Assembly (NCBI RefSeq): GCF_020404405.1
Contig: NZ_JAIZDA010000012.1
Span: 62,001 to 126,000, forward strand
Length of the DNA: 64,000 nucleotides
Direction of reading: 5' to 3'
Source of the DNA: Novosphingobium sp. FKTRR1
Lineage (GTDB): Bacteria > Pseudomonadota > Alphaproteobacteria > Sphingomonadales > Sphingomonadaceae
Shown: positions 18,204 through 26,696 of the stretch, piece after piece
Layout of the letters: every line of letters starts with the position of its first letter
Numbering within the stretch: position 1 is the first letter of the stretch
Notes under the pieces: model-generated
Databases searched by the model: none
The model's input: the letters and a program-made list of their open reading frames with translations, nothing else
Told to the model about the DNA's origin: nothing
Made by a program: the position numbers and the translations under genes

Positions 18204-19031
18204 ATGACCTTTCCGTCGTTTTCCGGCTTCGGCCTCGGCTTGCGCAAGCCGCACTATTCCGATTTTCTGGAAGGCGCGGTTCCGGTCGATTTCGTCGAGG
18301 TCATTTCGGAAAACTTCATGATCGCGGGCGGACGGCCCCGGCACATCCTCCAGCGTGTGCGCGAGCGCCATCCGGTCGCGTTGCACGGCGTGTCGATGTC
18401 GCTCGGCTCGGCGCAAGGACTCGACCCCGATTACCTCGCCCGCCTGCGCGCGCTGGTCGATGCGATCGATCCGCTGTTCGTGTCCGACCACCTCAGCTGG
18501 TCGCGCGCGCCCGGCTTCAATTCGCACGATCTGCTGCCGCTGCCCTATACCACCGAGGCGCTCGACCTGGTGTGCGCCAACCTGCACCGCGCGCAGGAGG
18601 CGCTTGGCCGGACGATGCTGGTGGAGAACCCCTCCAGCTACATCACCTTTGCGCAATCGCAGATGACCGAGTGGGAATTTCTGGCGCAAGTCACCGCGCG
18701 GACCGGCTGCGGCCTGCTGCTCGATGTGAACAATATCCACGTCAGCGCGGTCAATCACGGGTTCGATCCGCTGGACTACATCGCCGGCGTGCCGCTTGAC
18801 CGCGTGCGCCAGATCCACCTTGCGGGGCACACACAGGGCGAAAACCTGCTGATCGACACGCATGACCGGCCTGTCCCGCCTGCGGTGTGGGCGCTGTTTG
18901 CGCGGGTGATGGAGCGCGTCGGGCCGGTTGCGGTGATGATCGAGCGCGATGATGACATTCCGCCGCTGTCCGACTTGCTCGCCGAACTCGACATGGCCCG
19001 CGCGCTGGCGCTGCCGAAAGTCGCGGCATGA
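18204..19031 (+). CDS. bufB: Multinuclear iron oxidase BufB (MNIO, DUF692)
   Basis: 275 residues, a TIM-barrel member of the DUF692/MNIO family that uses a multinuclear iron centre to oxidise cysteines in RiPP precursors. Likely metal ligands are visible: H61 in ALHG, H96 in SDHLSW, E141 in VENPSSY, D174 and H179 in LDVNNIHVSA, H205 and H209 in IHLAGH, D218 and H220 in DTHD, and E247 in IERDDD. The ATG follows GGAG. It is translationally coupled to bufC (ATGA). Being the only MNIO in the window, it probably processes both precursors. Confidence 0.93.
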   Translation: MTFPSFSGFGLGLRKPHYSDFLEGAVPVDFVEVISENFMIAGGRPRHILQRVRERHPVALHGVSMSLGSAQGLDPDYLARLRALVDAIDPLFVSDHLSWSRAPGFNSHDLLPLPYTTEALDLVCANLHRAQEALGRTMLVENPSSYITFAQSQMTEWEFLAQVTARTGCGLLLDVNNIHVSAVNHGFDPLDYIAGVPLDRVRQIHLAGHTQGENLLIDTHDRPVPPAVWALFARVMERVGPVAVMIERDDDIPPLSDLLAELDMARALALPKVAA

Positions 19032-19771
19032 GCCTGTCCGCGCTCCAGCAGGATTTCCGCGACTGGCTCGTCACCGGCAGCGATGAAGCACAGTCCCGCT
19101 TTTCGCCCGATGCCGCGCCCGGTCTGCTGGTCTATCAGAACAACTACCGCTGCGCGCTGATGGCCTGCCTTGAGGAAAGCTTTGCCAAGACGCTGGCATG
19201 GATCGGGCCGGAGCTGTTTCACGCCATCGCGGCAGCGCATATCGACGCGCGCCCGCCCGAAAGCTGGTCGCTCGATCACTATGCGGCGTATTTCCCGCAA
19301 GCTTTGGCGCAGGCACTGCCCGACGACACCGAAGTGGGAGAACTGGCCATGCTTGAGCAGGCACTGACCGACGCCTTTGTCGGACCCGACGGCGCGGCGC
19401 TGGCGCTGGGCGATGTGCCGCAGGTCGATTGGGATCGGGCGGTGCTGCGCTGGGTGCCGACGGCACGGCTGCTTTCGCTCGCCAGCAATGCGCCCGCGAT
19501 CTGGTCGGCGCTTGCGGCAAACCGCGAACCGCCGCCTCGTGCGCTCCTTGCCGAACCGGTGCGTGTGCTGGTCTGGCGTCAGGAGGACATTGCCTGCTTC
19601 CGCGCGCTCGACCCGCAGGAGGCAGAGGTTGCGCCCACGCTGCTTGGCGGGGCGACATTCACGGCGATCTGCGCGCGGCTGGTCGATGCCCATGGCGAGG
19701 CGCAAGGCGTGCAGCTTGCGGGCGCATGGCTGGGTCGGTGGGTGGCGGACGGCGCGCTGGCCGCGCTCTGA
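19028..19771 (+). CDS. bufC: Bufferin maturation partner BufC (DUF2063)
   Basis: 247 residues. The N-terminal part (about 1-95, LQQDFRDWLVTG then VYQNNYRCALMACLEESFAKT) matches the DUF2063/HvfC-BufC domain, which binds the precursor and delivers it to the MNIO enzyme. The C-terminal half is variable in the family. It overlaps bufB by 4 bp. Family assignment is firm; the partner role follows from characterised systems. Confidence 0.9.
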   Translation: MSLSALQQDFRDWLVTGSDEAQSRFSPDAAPGLLVYQNNYRCALMACLEESFAKTLAWIGPELFHAIAAAHIDARPPESWSLDHYAAYFPQALAQALPDDTEVGELAMLEQALTDAFVGPDGAALALGDVPQVDWDRAVLRWVPTARLLSLASNAPAIWSALAANREPPPRALLAEPVRVLVWRQEDIACFRALDPQEAEVAPTLLGGATFTAICARLVDAHGEAQGVQLAGAWLGRWVADGALAAL

Positions 19772-19866
19772 TCGAAATGAAACCTGCCCAGCGCGGGCAA
19801 GTTCGGGCAGACTGTGCCAGATTGACCAGCAAAGCAGTCGAACCCGCAAGGAAAGGTGTGAAGGCC

Positions 19867-20478
19867 ATGCCCGTTCCCCCCGCCAGCGACATCGCGTTCA
19901 CGCCCACGGTAAAGAACATCCAGAGCGCGCGCGGCTCGCGCGAAGCCTATGCGCGGCAAGAGGCGCGCGGCGGATTTCGTACCGCCATCGACGCCGATCT
20001 TGCCGCGTTCCTGGCAGAGGTCGACACCGCCTATCTGGCGACGACCAACGTGCTCGGACAACCTTACGCCCAGCATCGCGGCGGACCCAAGGGGTTCATC
20101 CGGGTGCTCGACGACCACACGCTCGGCTTTGCCGATTACACCGGCAACAAGCAGTACATCTCCACCGGAAACCTTGCCGAGAACGACAAGGCGTTCCTGT
20201 TCCTGATGGATTATGCGCATCGTCGGCGGATCAAGGTCTGGGGCCGCGCGCATGTCCTGGATGATGGCGCCCTGATCGCGCGCCTGATGCCCGAAGGCTA
20301 TCGCGCCCGGCCCGAGCAGGCGATCGTGTTCACCGTCGAGGCGTGGGATACCAACTGCCCGCAGCACATCCCGCAAAAGATCGACGCGGCCGACGTTGCG
20401 GCCGAGATCACGCGCCTGCGCGCCCGGATCGCCGAACTCGAAGCCGAAAACGCGGAAATGAAAGGTGCGGCGCCGTAA
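19867..20478 (+). CDS. Pyridoxamine 5'-phosphate oxidase-family flavoprotein
   Basis: 203 residues with a split-barrel FMN-binding fold of the PNPOx-like type: TAYLATTNVLGQPYAQHRGG then GFADYTGNKQYISTGNL and a C-terminal coiled coil. It resembles general stress-type PNPOx-family proteins rather than the vitamin B6 enzyme PdxH. The ATG at 19867 was chosen; a GTG three codons earlier is possible. It lies 95 bp after bufC, so it may or may not belong to the bufferin operon. It converges on the polysaccharide glycosyltransferase with a 9-bp gap. Confidence 0.85.
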   Translation: MPVPPASDIAFTPTVKNIQSARGSREAYARQEARGGFRTAIDADLAAFLAEVDTAYLATTNVLGQPYAQHRGGPKGFIRVLDDHTLGFADYTGNKQYISTGNLAENDKAFLFLMDYAHRRRIKVWGRAHVLDDGALIARLMPEGYRARPEQAIVFTVEAWDTNCPQHIPQKIDAADVAAEITRLRARIAELEAENAEMKGAAP

Positions 20479-20487
20479 GCCGGACCA

Positions 20488-21564
20488 CTATCGCTGCGCG
20501 ACAGGCGCGGCTGGCCGAAGATGCCTTGCACAGCCACGATCCCGCGCAGGCGACGCTCCGGCGACTGATCGCAAGAGCGCGGTCCATTGCGCTTGGCGGA
20601 GCTGATGGCAATTGTGTGTCGTGTCGCGGGCGCGTTCTGCAATCTCCTTGAAATCTCCCACCCAAAGATCGCAAAGCGCCACTGCGATCGACTGCTGATC
20701 GGTGAAATCGACCACGGCCCCGGCGCCTGTGGCTTGCTCGACAAGTCCATCGACCCGCGCGACGAGTATGGGCCGTCCGGCCTCGCGCGCTTCGTTGGCA
20801 ACCATGCCGTACGCTTCCCAACGCGATGGCACAGCGATCACATCGCAGGATTGCAGGAACCGGGCCACGGATGCGACTTTGCCGGAGAAGCGGATTGCCG
20901 GGCAATCGGCTGCCAGAGCCCGCAGCTTCGCCTCATCCGCGCCGAACCCGCCCAGAATGAGGTCGCAATTCGCAAACCAGCCGTTGCGGAAAGCGGCGAT
21001 CAGGCTGTCGAACCCCTTCTGCTCGCAAAACCGGCCATAGGCACCAATCCGCAAGCGCTGGTTCGGCACAGGCAAGGGCAATTCGGCAAGTCCGGGGTTT
21101 TCGGCATAAGGGTGGATCACGGTGATCCGGCTGGCGTCGATTCCCGCAGCTTCCTGCAGCCACTCTGCTTGCGCGACCGAGACGCACACGATCTGGTCGA
21201 CAAGCCGCATCGCCAGCCACAGCATCGCCCGGAAGCGCGGCCGGTCCGGGACATGGAGGGCTTCCCACGCGCGGGTATAGCTATGCTCGACATGGACGAT
21301 GCGCGCCTTGGGATTGCGCAGTTTCAGCCCCGCAAGCAGCGCAAGTCGGCGCCAGTTGGGCGGGAAATGCGTGATGATCACGTCGGCTGCGATGCGCGGC
21401 GCCACGATCGTGGTCGGCGGCAGGACGATGGTCGTCGGTTCGGCAATCCGGCACAATTGCGCCGTTTCGAACACACCAAGCGCGCGCGTGACCCCGCCCA
21501 GCGAACAATCGTCGAGCAGATTGGCAATCCGGATGCGGTTGCACTGTGGTTCGGCGAACGTCAC
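20488..21564 (-). CDS. GT4-family glycosyltransferase
   Basis: 358 residues with a GT-B fold of family 4. The N-terminal domain has CSLGGVTRAL and the C-terminal nucleotide-sugar domain has GRFCEQKGFDSLI and PSRWEAYGMVANEA, the E-x7-E motif. It is expected to add one sugar to the lipid-linked repeat unit at the inner membrane. The GTG start overlaps the stop of the upstream GT2 gene (GTGA). Last gene of the flippase operon. The sugar specificity cannot be told. Confidence 0.9.
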   Translation of the reverse strand: MTFAEPQCNRIRIANLLDDCSLGGVTRALGVFETAQLCRIAEPTTIVLPPTTIVAPRIAADVIITHFPPNWRRLALLAGLKLRNPKARIVHVEHSYTRAWEALHVPDRPRFRAMLWLAMRLVDQIVCVSVAQAEWLQEAAGIDASRITVIHPYAENPGLAELPLPVPNQRLRIGAYGRFCEQKGFDSLIAAFRNGWFANCDLILGGFGADEAKLRALAADCPAIRFSGKVASVARFLQSCDVIAVPSRWEAYGMVANEAREAGRPILVARVDGLVEQATGAGAVVDFTDQQSIAVALCDLWVGDFKEIAERARDTTHNCHQLRQAQWTALLRSVAGASPARDRGCARHLRPAAPVAQR

Positions 21565-22577
21565 GCGACCAACTGCCCGCCTGCTGCGTGCCCGGCGAAC
21601 CGGGCAAACCGGTCAGGCCCGATCATGCGCCCCGCAATGGCCGCTGCCAGCGTGGTCAGTGACTTCACCGGCTCTTCCAGCAAAGGCCGGATGCTGCTGG
21701 CGCGTGCCCCGCGCAGCAGCACCATGGCCATCCCGGCATCGCCAAGCTGGATCGCGCGACGCGCCAGATAGCGCAACTGATAGGCGCGCGCGCGATCGAC
21801 ATGGCGCGCGGTGAATTGCGGCGCATAACGTTCCATCCGCGCGACCACGCCCTGCCAGGATTCATACTGCCTGAGGATTTGCGCGGACAACCCGCCGCCA
21901 CCGATGCGGTATTCGGTCAGCACCGGCGCGATCCCTTCAAAGCGCACCTTGCCCATCAGCGAGAGCCGCAGCCACATCTCGATATCTTCCGACTGGCGCA
22001 GCGTTTCATCGAACCAGCACGGGCGGGTCCGGTCATCGGGGTGGGCAAAGGCGACGGTATCGAGCGCGGTGCGCCGCAGCACCGGTGCCGACCCGTTGCC
22101 GACCGGATTGCGGCAGAAGATGTCCTGAGCGGAGATGGCCGTCAATTTCGGCCGCTGGACGATGCGCAGCGGTTGCCCGGCGCCGTCGATGAAGCGCGAT
22201 GGCGCGAAGCTCACCCCGATGGCAGGAGCATTGTCGAGGTGGATGACATGCAGCATCAGCTTCTCGGGCAGCCAGCGGTCATCGGAATCGAGCAGCGCGA
22301 CGTATTCGCCCCGGGCAGCGGCGATACCGGTGTTGCGTGCGCCAGCAAGGCCGCGGTTGTGCTGCGCCACGATGGTGATCCGGGAGTCGGAAAATGACCG
22401 ACAGATGGCCATCGATGCGTCGGCACCGCCATCATCGACGATGATCAGCTCGAAATCGGTGAAAGTCTGCGCCAGCACCGAGCGGATCGCCTCGGCGACA
22501 TAGGCTTCGACATTGTAGACGGGCATGACGACCGAAACGCGCGGAGCGGACCGGGTGTTCGTGATTGAGGAGATCAT
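21561..22577 (-). CDS. GT2-family glycosyltransferase
   Basis: 338 residues, GT-A fold family 2: VSVVMPVYNVEAYV, FELIIVDDGGAD and the metal-binding LLDSDDRW. The acceptor region includes ETLRQSEDIEMWLRL. A C-terminal helical tail follows. It probably transfers one sugar of the exopolysaccharide repeat unit. It is separated by 31 bp from the preceding GT2 gene, and both are similar in length and pattern, suggesting an old duplication. Confidence 0.9.
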   Translation of the reverse strand: MISSITNTRSAPRVSVVMPVYNVEAYVAEAIRSVLAQTFTDFELIIVDDGGADASMAICRSFSDSRITIVAQHNRGLAGARNTGIAAARGEYVALLDSDDRWLPEKLMLHVIHLDNAPAIGVSFAPSRFIDGAGQPLRIVQRPKLTAISAQDIFCRNPVGNGSAPVLRRTALDTVAFAHPDDRTRPCWFDETLRQSEDIEMWLRLSLMGKVRFEGIAPVLTEYRIGGGGLSAQILRQYESWQGVVARMERYAPQFTARHVDRARAYQLRYLARRAIQLGDAGMAMVLLRGARASSIRPLLEEPVKSLTTLAAAIAGRMIGPDRFARFAGHAAGGQLVA

Positions 22578-22608
22578 GGCTCAGGCTTTCTGGCTGACGG
22601 GCGGGTTT

Positions 22609-23589
22609 TCAGGCGAAGAGGCGGCGGCGCAGGGCTGCCGGGATCAGCGGCGCGGCACAGGCTGCCAGCACGGTGGCAAGGCCCCGCTGGCGCTCTGCCA
22701 TGAAGCTGCGCGCATCAAGGCGAAGGCCGCGCAGGACGAAGCGCAATGCCTCGACAGGGCTTCCCCCCGAGCGCAGCACGCGCCGCGCGAGGTAGCGGCT
22801 GTACAGGGCTTCGAGCGAAGCGCGGATCGCGGCGTCATCGATGTAGCGATCGACCAGAACCCGCCAGCCAGCGTGCATCCGCGCATGGTCCATCGACAGC
22901 CCGTCCGGGCTGAAGCGATAGCCGGTCAAGACGCTGTCTATGCCATCGACCTTTCCGCCGCGCGAAACCAGCCGAGCGACGAACTCCTGATCCTCGGCAA
23001 AGTTGAGGCGATCGTCGAAACCGCCGATGTGCGCGAACCAGTCACGGCGCACGACAAGATTGGACGCGGTGCATACCGGGTTTTCGCCCAGCAGATCGGC
23101 AAGCGCCGGGGCGTGGCGGGTCAGGGTCGAAACCGTCCGGGCGCCGTCCAGCGTGTCGGCGTCCGGCGCGATGAACGCGATCCGGGCATAGCTTGCGGCA
23201 AGTTCGGGCGCTGCGCGGTGCAGAGCGACGTGGCAGGCCAGCTTGTCGCGGGCCCACAAGTCGTCGGAATCGAGGAACGCGATCAGAGGCGCCATTGCTG
23301 TTTCGGCTCCCAGGTTGCGGGCTGAGGACACCCCGCCATTGCGCTGCGAGATGACCCGGATGCGCGAATCCTGCGCGGCAAGGCCGAGCAGGACGGCAAG
23401 GCTTTCATCCGACGATCCATCATCGACGGCAACGATCTCGAAACGGCGAAACGTCTGGTCGAGGACCGAGGCGATCGTCGCGCCAATCGTGGCGGCAGCG
23501 TTGTAGACGGGAACGATGACCGAGATTTCCGGGACGATGTCGACGTATGCGTCGGGCGAACCGGCAGGCAGGAAATCAGGCAGAATCAT
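22609..23589 (-). CDS. GT2-family glycosyltransferase
   Basis: 326 residues. Family 2 motifs are EISVIVPVYNAAATI, FEIVAVDDGSSDES, FLDSDDLW and LNFAEDQEFVARL. The ATG at 23589 overlaps the flippase stop (ATGA); the frame is open further upstream inside the flippase gene but lacks GT sequence there. It is probably a second sugar transferase for the repeat unit. Same operon as the flippase and the two following glycosyltransferases. Confidence 0.9.
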   Translation of the reverse strand: MILPDFLPAGSPDAYVDIVPEISVIVPVYNAAATIGATIASVLDQTFRRFEIVAVDDGSSDESLAVLLGLAAQDSRIRVISQRNGGVSSARNLGAETAMAPLIAFLDSDDLWARDKLACHVALHRAAPELAASYARIAFIAPDADTLDGARTVSTLTRHAPALADLLGENPVCTASNLVVRRDWFAHIGGFDDRLNFAEDQEFVARLVSRGGKVDGIDSVLTGYRFSPDGLSMDHARMHAGWRVLVDRYIDDAAIRASLEALYSRYLARRVLRSGGSPVEALRFVLRGLRLDARSFMAERQRGLATVLAACAAPLIPAALRRRLFA

Positions 23590-24884
23590 GAGCCGAACTC
23601 CGAACGAAGGGCGTGGCGACGAGGCAGGTCGAGGGCCGGAAGCAGGATGCGCGCGCCGTTCCACAGTGCCCCTGCGGTCTGGCCCGCGATCAGGCCGATG
23701 ACGGCGAGCATCAGTCCGCCAAAGTGCGCACCAAGCCACAGTCCGCCCAGTGCCAGCGCACACGTCAGGGTGCTGTTTGCGGCGTCGATGCCCACCCGGC
23801 CTTCGGCTCGCAGCCAGCAGCCGGTGATCTGCGCGACCAGCAGCGGCAGCCCGGCAAGGCACAGGATGGCGATGAGCGGGGCGGCGAAGGCCCAGTGCGC
23901 ACCGAACACCAGTGGGACGTAAAGCGGCGCGGCCAGCGCCTGCAGCGCGACGATCGGCACGAACACGGCGGCACCGCCGATCACGAGGCGGCGCAGCACA
24001 CCCATCCGGGCTGCGCCGACTTTCGCCGCACAAAGCATCGGGAAGGCGACCGAACCGAACGCGGTCACCAGCGAACTGACAATCCCGACACCGGCGTTGA
24101 ATGCGAAGTAGTATGTGCCCAGCGCCGATGTGCCCAGCAGCGCGGCGATGATCAGGTTGTCGCCTTGCGTGCGCAGGGCGGTCATCCCGTCGGCCAGCAT
24201 GATCGGGCCGGCATAGCGCAGCATCCGCGAAGCCGGGAGTTGCCCTGCAGCGCGATCAGGCCGCCAGGGCGCGGCGCGGCGTGCAAGGATCAGCCAGATC
24301 GGTGCGGTCAGCAGCTTGGGCAGGACGATGGACCAGGCATTGGGCCAGAGGAGGAGCAGTGCCGCGGTGAGGATCTGATCGGCGATGGACTGGCACGCCC
24401 CGATCCGCGCGAGGCGGGCTACTTGTCCTGCACGCATGGCGAGATAGAACTGTACGTGGCCGCCCGCCATGAAGGGATAGACCAGCGTGAGGACGGCAAG
24501 CATGGCGCCAGCGGTCGGCCGATGGAATGCCAGCGCCAGCAGCGCCGCCACCAGCAGTTGCACGATCATCAACGCACCGGTCCAGCCAGCATAGAACCGC
24601 TGGACCGAATTGCAGGTCGCCGCCAGTTCGTCCGCCTTGGCCTGCACGATCTGTTGACCGGTGCCGATCCGTTCGAGCACGCGGACCAATTCGAACACGG
24701 TAAGCGCCAGCGCGGCCTCGCCCACGATCTCGGGCGCAAGGCTGCGCGCGATGACCACCGTTGTCAGCAGCCGCACGATGCGTGTGGCCACTTCCGCGCT
24801 GCCATAACTGCCCAGACCCCGCGCCAACTGCGCGAAGTGCGGTCCGATGTGGTTTTCGGCTTTCTGGATCAGGCGCAATGGCAA
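23586..24884 (-). CDS. Wzx-type oligosaccharide flippase
   Basis: 432 residues with about twelve to fourteen predicted membrane segments and the pattern of the MOP/polysaccharide-synthase family (ARGLGSYGSAEVATRIVRLL; LRTQGDNLIIAALLGTSALG). It should flip the lipid-linked repeat unit to the periplasm. No ATG exists near the 5' end. The TTG at 24884 was chosen because GGAGAG precedes it by 6 bp and it lies about 25 bp after the expected sigma-54 transcription start. An earlier TTG at 24914 would lie upstream of that start. First gene of a four-gene operon. Confidence 0.85.
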   Translation of the reverse strand: MPLRLIQKAENHIGPHFAQLARGLGSYGSAEVATRIVRLLTTVVIARSLAPEIVGEAALALTVFELVRVLERIGTGQQIVQAKADELAATCNSVQRFYAGWTGALMIVQLLVAALLALAFHRPTAGAMLAVLTLVYPFMAGGHVQFYLAMRAGQVARLARIGACQSIADQILTAALLLLWPNAWSIVLPKLLTAPIWLILARRAAPWRPDRAAGQLPASRMLRYAGPIMLADGMTALRTQGDNLIIAALLGTSALGTYYFAFNAGVGIVSSLVTAFGSVAFPMLCAAKVGAARMGVLRRLVIGGAAVFVPIVALQALAAPLYVPLVFGAHWAFAAPLIAILCLAGLPLLVAQITGCWLRAEGRVGIDAANSTLTCALALGGLWLGAHFGGLMLAVIGLIAGQTAGALWNGARILLPALDLPRRHALRSEFGS

Positions 24885-24919
24885 GGGATGCTCTCCGCAA
24901 CGGGGAATGCCCAAGCTTA

Positions 24920-24935
24920 ATCAAGGAGCGTGCCA
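24920..24935 (-). promoter_or_regulatory. Sigma-54 promoter of the flippase operon
   Basis: Minus strand TGGCACGCTCCTTGAT. The -24 GG and the 10-bp spacing to the -12 position are right, but the -12 dinucleotide is GA instead of GC. The expected transcript starts near 24909. It diverges from the promoter at 25120 and shares the dyads between them. Confidence 0.6.
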
Positions 24936-24990
24936 GTTAGGGGAAAGCCCGTATTCCTGCGGGGCGGGATCGCCACGCCCTGCTGGTCCT

Positions 24991-25065
24991 GTGCAATGTG
25001 CAAAGGGCATTGCCGGGTGCAGCCGCAGAATGCACAAAAACGTACCCGGCGTTTGCAAAATGCAA
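24991..25065. promoter_or_regulatory. GCA-N3-TGC dyad array between the flippase and ATP-grasp promoters
   Basis: Three sites with the core GCA-N3-TGC: GTGCAATGTGCAA (24991-25003), GCAGAATGC (25025-25033) and TTGCAAAATGCAA (25053-25065). The last is identical to a site upstream of the H-NOX gene. The array lies 60-130 bp upstream of both divergent sigma-54 promoters, the usual place for activator sites. No gene is seen in 24915-25182. Confidence 0.65.
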
Positions 25066-25119
25066 TGCCCTTGGCAGGCGGTTGCACCTAAAGAACTGAA
25101 AAAAAGCCATAATCAGAAA

Positions 25120-25135
25120 TGGCACGGCATCTGCT
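25120..25135 (+). promoter_or_regulatory. Sigma-54 promoter of the ATP-grasp gene
   Basis: TGGCACGGCATCTGCT: GG at 25121-25122 and GC at 25133-25134 with the required 10-bp spacing. Start expected near 25146, giving a leader of about 37 nt. Confidence 0.8.
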
Positions 25136-25182
25136 TTGAACCGCGTGCGTCATCAGCACGCTCCCTTCAAAAAGGTGCCGAC

Positions 25183-26364
25183 ATGGACATTCTTGTATTC
25201 GCGATCGAAGATGGACGCTTCGGTCCGGCGCGCTTCCCGCAGATGCTGCACAACGCGGGCCTGTCCGTGGCGGCGCTGTGCCCCAGCGACAACATCCTTG
25301 CGCAAAGCGCTTTTCTCGATGCGCAGCATGTGTTGCCGCGCTCGCGCCATATTCGCTCCATCGCAAAGGCGCTGGCCGCAGCGATCAAGGCCGCGCCGCC
25401 CAAGCTCATCATCCCCGGAGACGAGCAGGCCGTGATCCTGCTTCAGGCCTTTGCCAAGGGGCGCTGCGCGTCCTTGATCGGGCCAGAGGCCAGGGCCGTG
25501 ATCGCCGCGTCGCTGGGCGATCCGCGCATGTTTGCCGCCAGCCTCTTCAAGTCCGACACGATCGCGCTCGCGCGAACGCTCGGCATTTCCGTGCCGCAAA
25601 GCGTGACCGTGGCGTCGGTCGGTGAAGCCCACCGTGCGGGCGAGCGCATGGGTTACCCGGTCTATCTCAAGCAGTCCTTCAGCTGGGCCGGCCTTGGCGT
25701 GGCAAAGTGCGACGATGCCAAGGCCTTGCGCGCAGCCTGCAAGGCCGCGCGCCCACGCGGCATGATGGTCCGCCGTCTCGTTCGCAGGGTACTTGGCCGC
25801 GATTGGTATCCGGCGGTCACGGCCATGGATGTCCAGTCCGGCATCGCTGGCAGCACCGCAATGTTCAGTGTGCTGGCCTGGCAGGGCCGTCTGATCGGCG
25901 GGTTGTGTGGTGTGCGGCTGGCAAAGATCCACCCCTATGGGCCGAGCACTTCGGTCCGGCTTGGCCATGATCGGTCCATGGCCGACGCCGTCGGCAAGAT
26001 GGTGGCGGCGCTCGGGTTGACCGGTTTCGCCTCGTTCGATTTCATGGTCCCGGATGATGGCAGCGAGCCAGTGCTGATCGAGTGCAATCCGCGTCCGGTG
26101 CCGGTCCATCATCTGGGCCGCCATATCGGTGTGGATCTGGCCGCAGCCTTTGCCCGCGTGCTGAACGGCGAGATCCAGCCAGGCGAGCCGCTGTTTCCCG
26201 ACCGCAATCTGGACGTCGTGCTGTTTCCCCATGCGCTCGATCGCGCGCTGCATCTGGAGGGCGGCATCCTTGACATGCCCGATGAAGATCCCGGTCTGAT
26301 CCGCCATGTCGCCAACCGGACATCGGCCAAAGGGACCGACCGACCAGCCCGCCTTGCGGCATGA
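25183..26364 (+). CDS. ATP-grasp family ligase in the polysaccharide cluster
   Basis: 393 residues of the ATP-grasp superfamily. The central domain carries GYPVYLKQSFSWAGLGVAKC (ATP-binding strand with Lys) and the C-terminal part ends in FASFDFMV and VLIECNPRPVPVHHLG, with the metal-binding Glu and Asn. ATP-grasp enzymes join a carboxylate to an amine or thiol through an acyl phosphate. The N-terminal domain starts with MDILVFAIEDGRFGPARFP, a Rossmann-like pre-ATP-grasp domain. It is monocistronic, with its own sigma-54 promoter. Its role may be amino acid or carboxylate decoration of the glycan, but the substrate is unknown. Confidence 0.8.
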   Translation: MDILVFAIEDGRFGPARFPQMLHNAGLSVAALCPSDNILAQSAFLDAQHVLPRSRHIRSIAKALAAAIKAAPPKLIIPGDEQAVILLQAFAKGRCASLIGPEARAVIAASLGDPRMFAASLFKSDTIALARTLGISVPQSVTVASVGEAHRAGERMGYPVYLKQSFSWAGLGVAKCDDAKALRAACKAARPRGMMVRRLVRRVLGRDWYPAVTAMDVQSGIAGSTAMFSVLAWQGRLIGGLCGVRLAKIHPYGPSTSVRLGHDRSMADAVGKMVAALGLTGFASFDFMVPDDGSEPVLIECNPRPVPVHHLGRHIGVDLAAAFARVLNGEIQPGEPLFPDRNLDVVLFPHALDRALHLEGGILDMPDEDPGLIRHVANRTSAKGTDRPARLAA

Positions 26365-26440
26365 TCGGGCACTTATAATGTACCATTTTGGTTTTCAAAT
26401 GATGACCTGATACGCTTCCCGGCTGCACGATCATGTTTCC

Positions 26441-26471
26441 TGCCCACTCAGCCTGCGCGGCTGGGTGGGCA
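26441..26471. other. Hairpin downstream of the ATP-grasp gene
   Basis: TGCCCACTCAGCC (26441-26453) pairs with GGCTGGGTGGGCA (26459-26471) with one mismatch and a 5-nt loop. No T-run follows on either strand, so it is a possible weak terminator. It lies 77 bp after the stop codon. Confidence 0.4.
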
Positions 26472-26533
26472 TCGTGCTGCCTTGCGTCCGTTCGGAATAT
26501 CTATCTGTTTTTTAACAATACTGACCTTGCCAT

Positions 26534-26583
26534 TTCGCAACGTGCAGTGCGAAGTGCAAAGGTCGGGACGTTGCATAGTGCCA
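26534..26583. promoter_or_regulatory. GCA-N3-TGC dyad array upstream of the WecG-PGT gene
   Basis: Sites are TTCGCAACGTGCAGT (26534-26548), the degenerate GTGCGAAGTGCAA (26547-26559) and TTGCATAGTGCCA (26571-26583). They lie 65-115 bp upstream of the sigma-54 promoter. The rest of 26365-26696 holds only the hairpin above and AT-rich sequence. Confidence 0.6.
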
Positions 26584-26647
26584 TGCTTCATCGTCTCCTC
26601 CCGCCCAAAAATTGCGCAAGACTCTGAAAGAGTTGAAGAATCCATAT

Positions 26648-26663
26648 TGGCACAATATCTGCG
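26648..26663 (+). promoter_or_regulatory. Sigma-54 promoter of the WecG-PGT gene
   Basis: TGGCACAATATCTGCG: GG at 26649-26650 and GC at 26661-26662 with 10 bp between. Expected start near 26674, 23 bp before the ATG. Confidence 0.8.
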
Positions 26664-26696
26664 TTGAGCCCTGCATCACAATGCAGGACACATCCC

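Noticed and set aside
19772-19866. Fourth SigF-type promoter in front of the PNPOx gene
   Set aside because: No TGTAACC with a CGAA element 16 bp further is present in this gap.
26441-26471. Rho-independent terminator after the ATP-grasp gene
   Set aside because: The stem is good, but no T-run follows on either strand, so I kept it only as a hairpin with low confidence.
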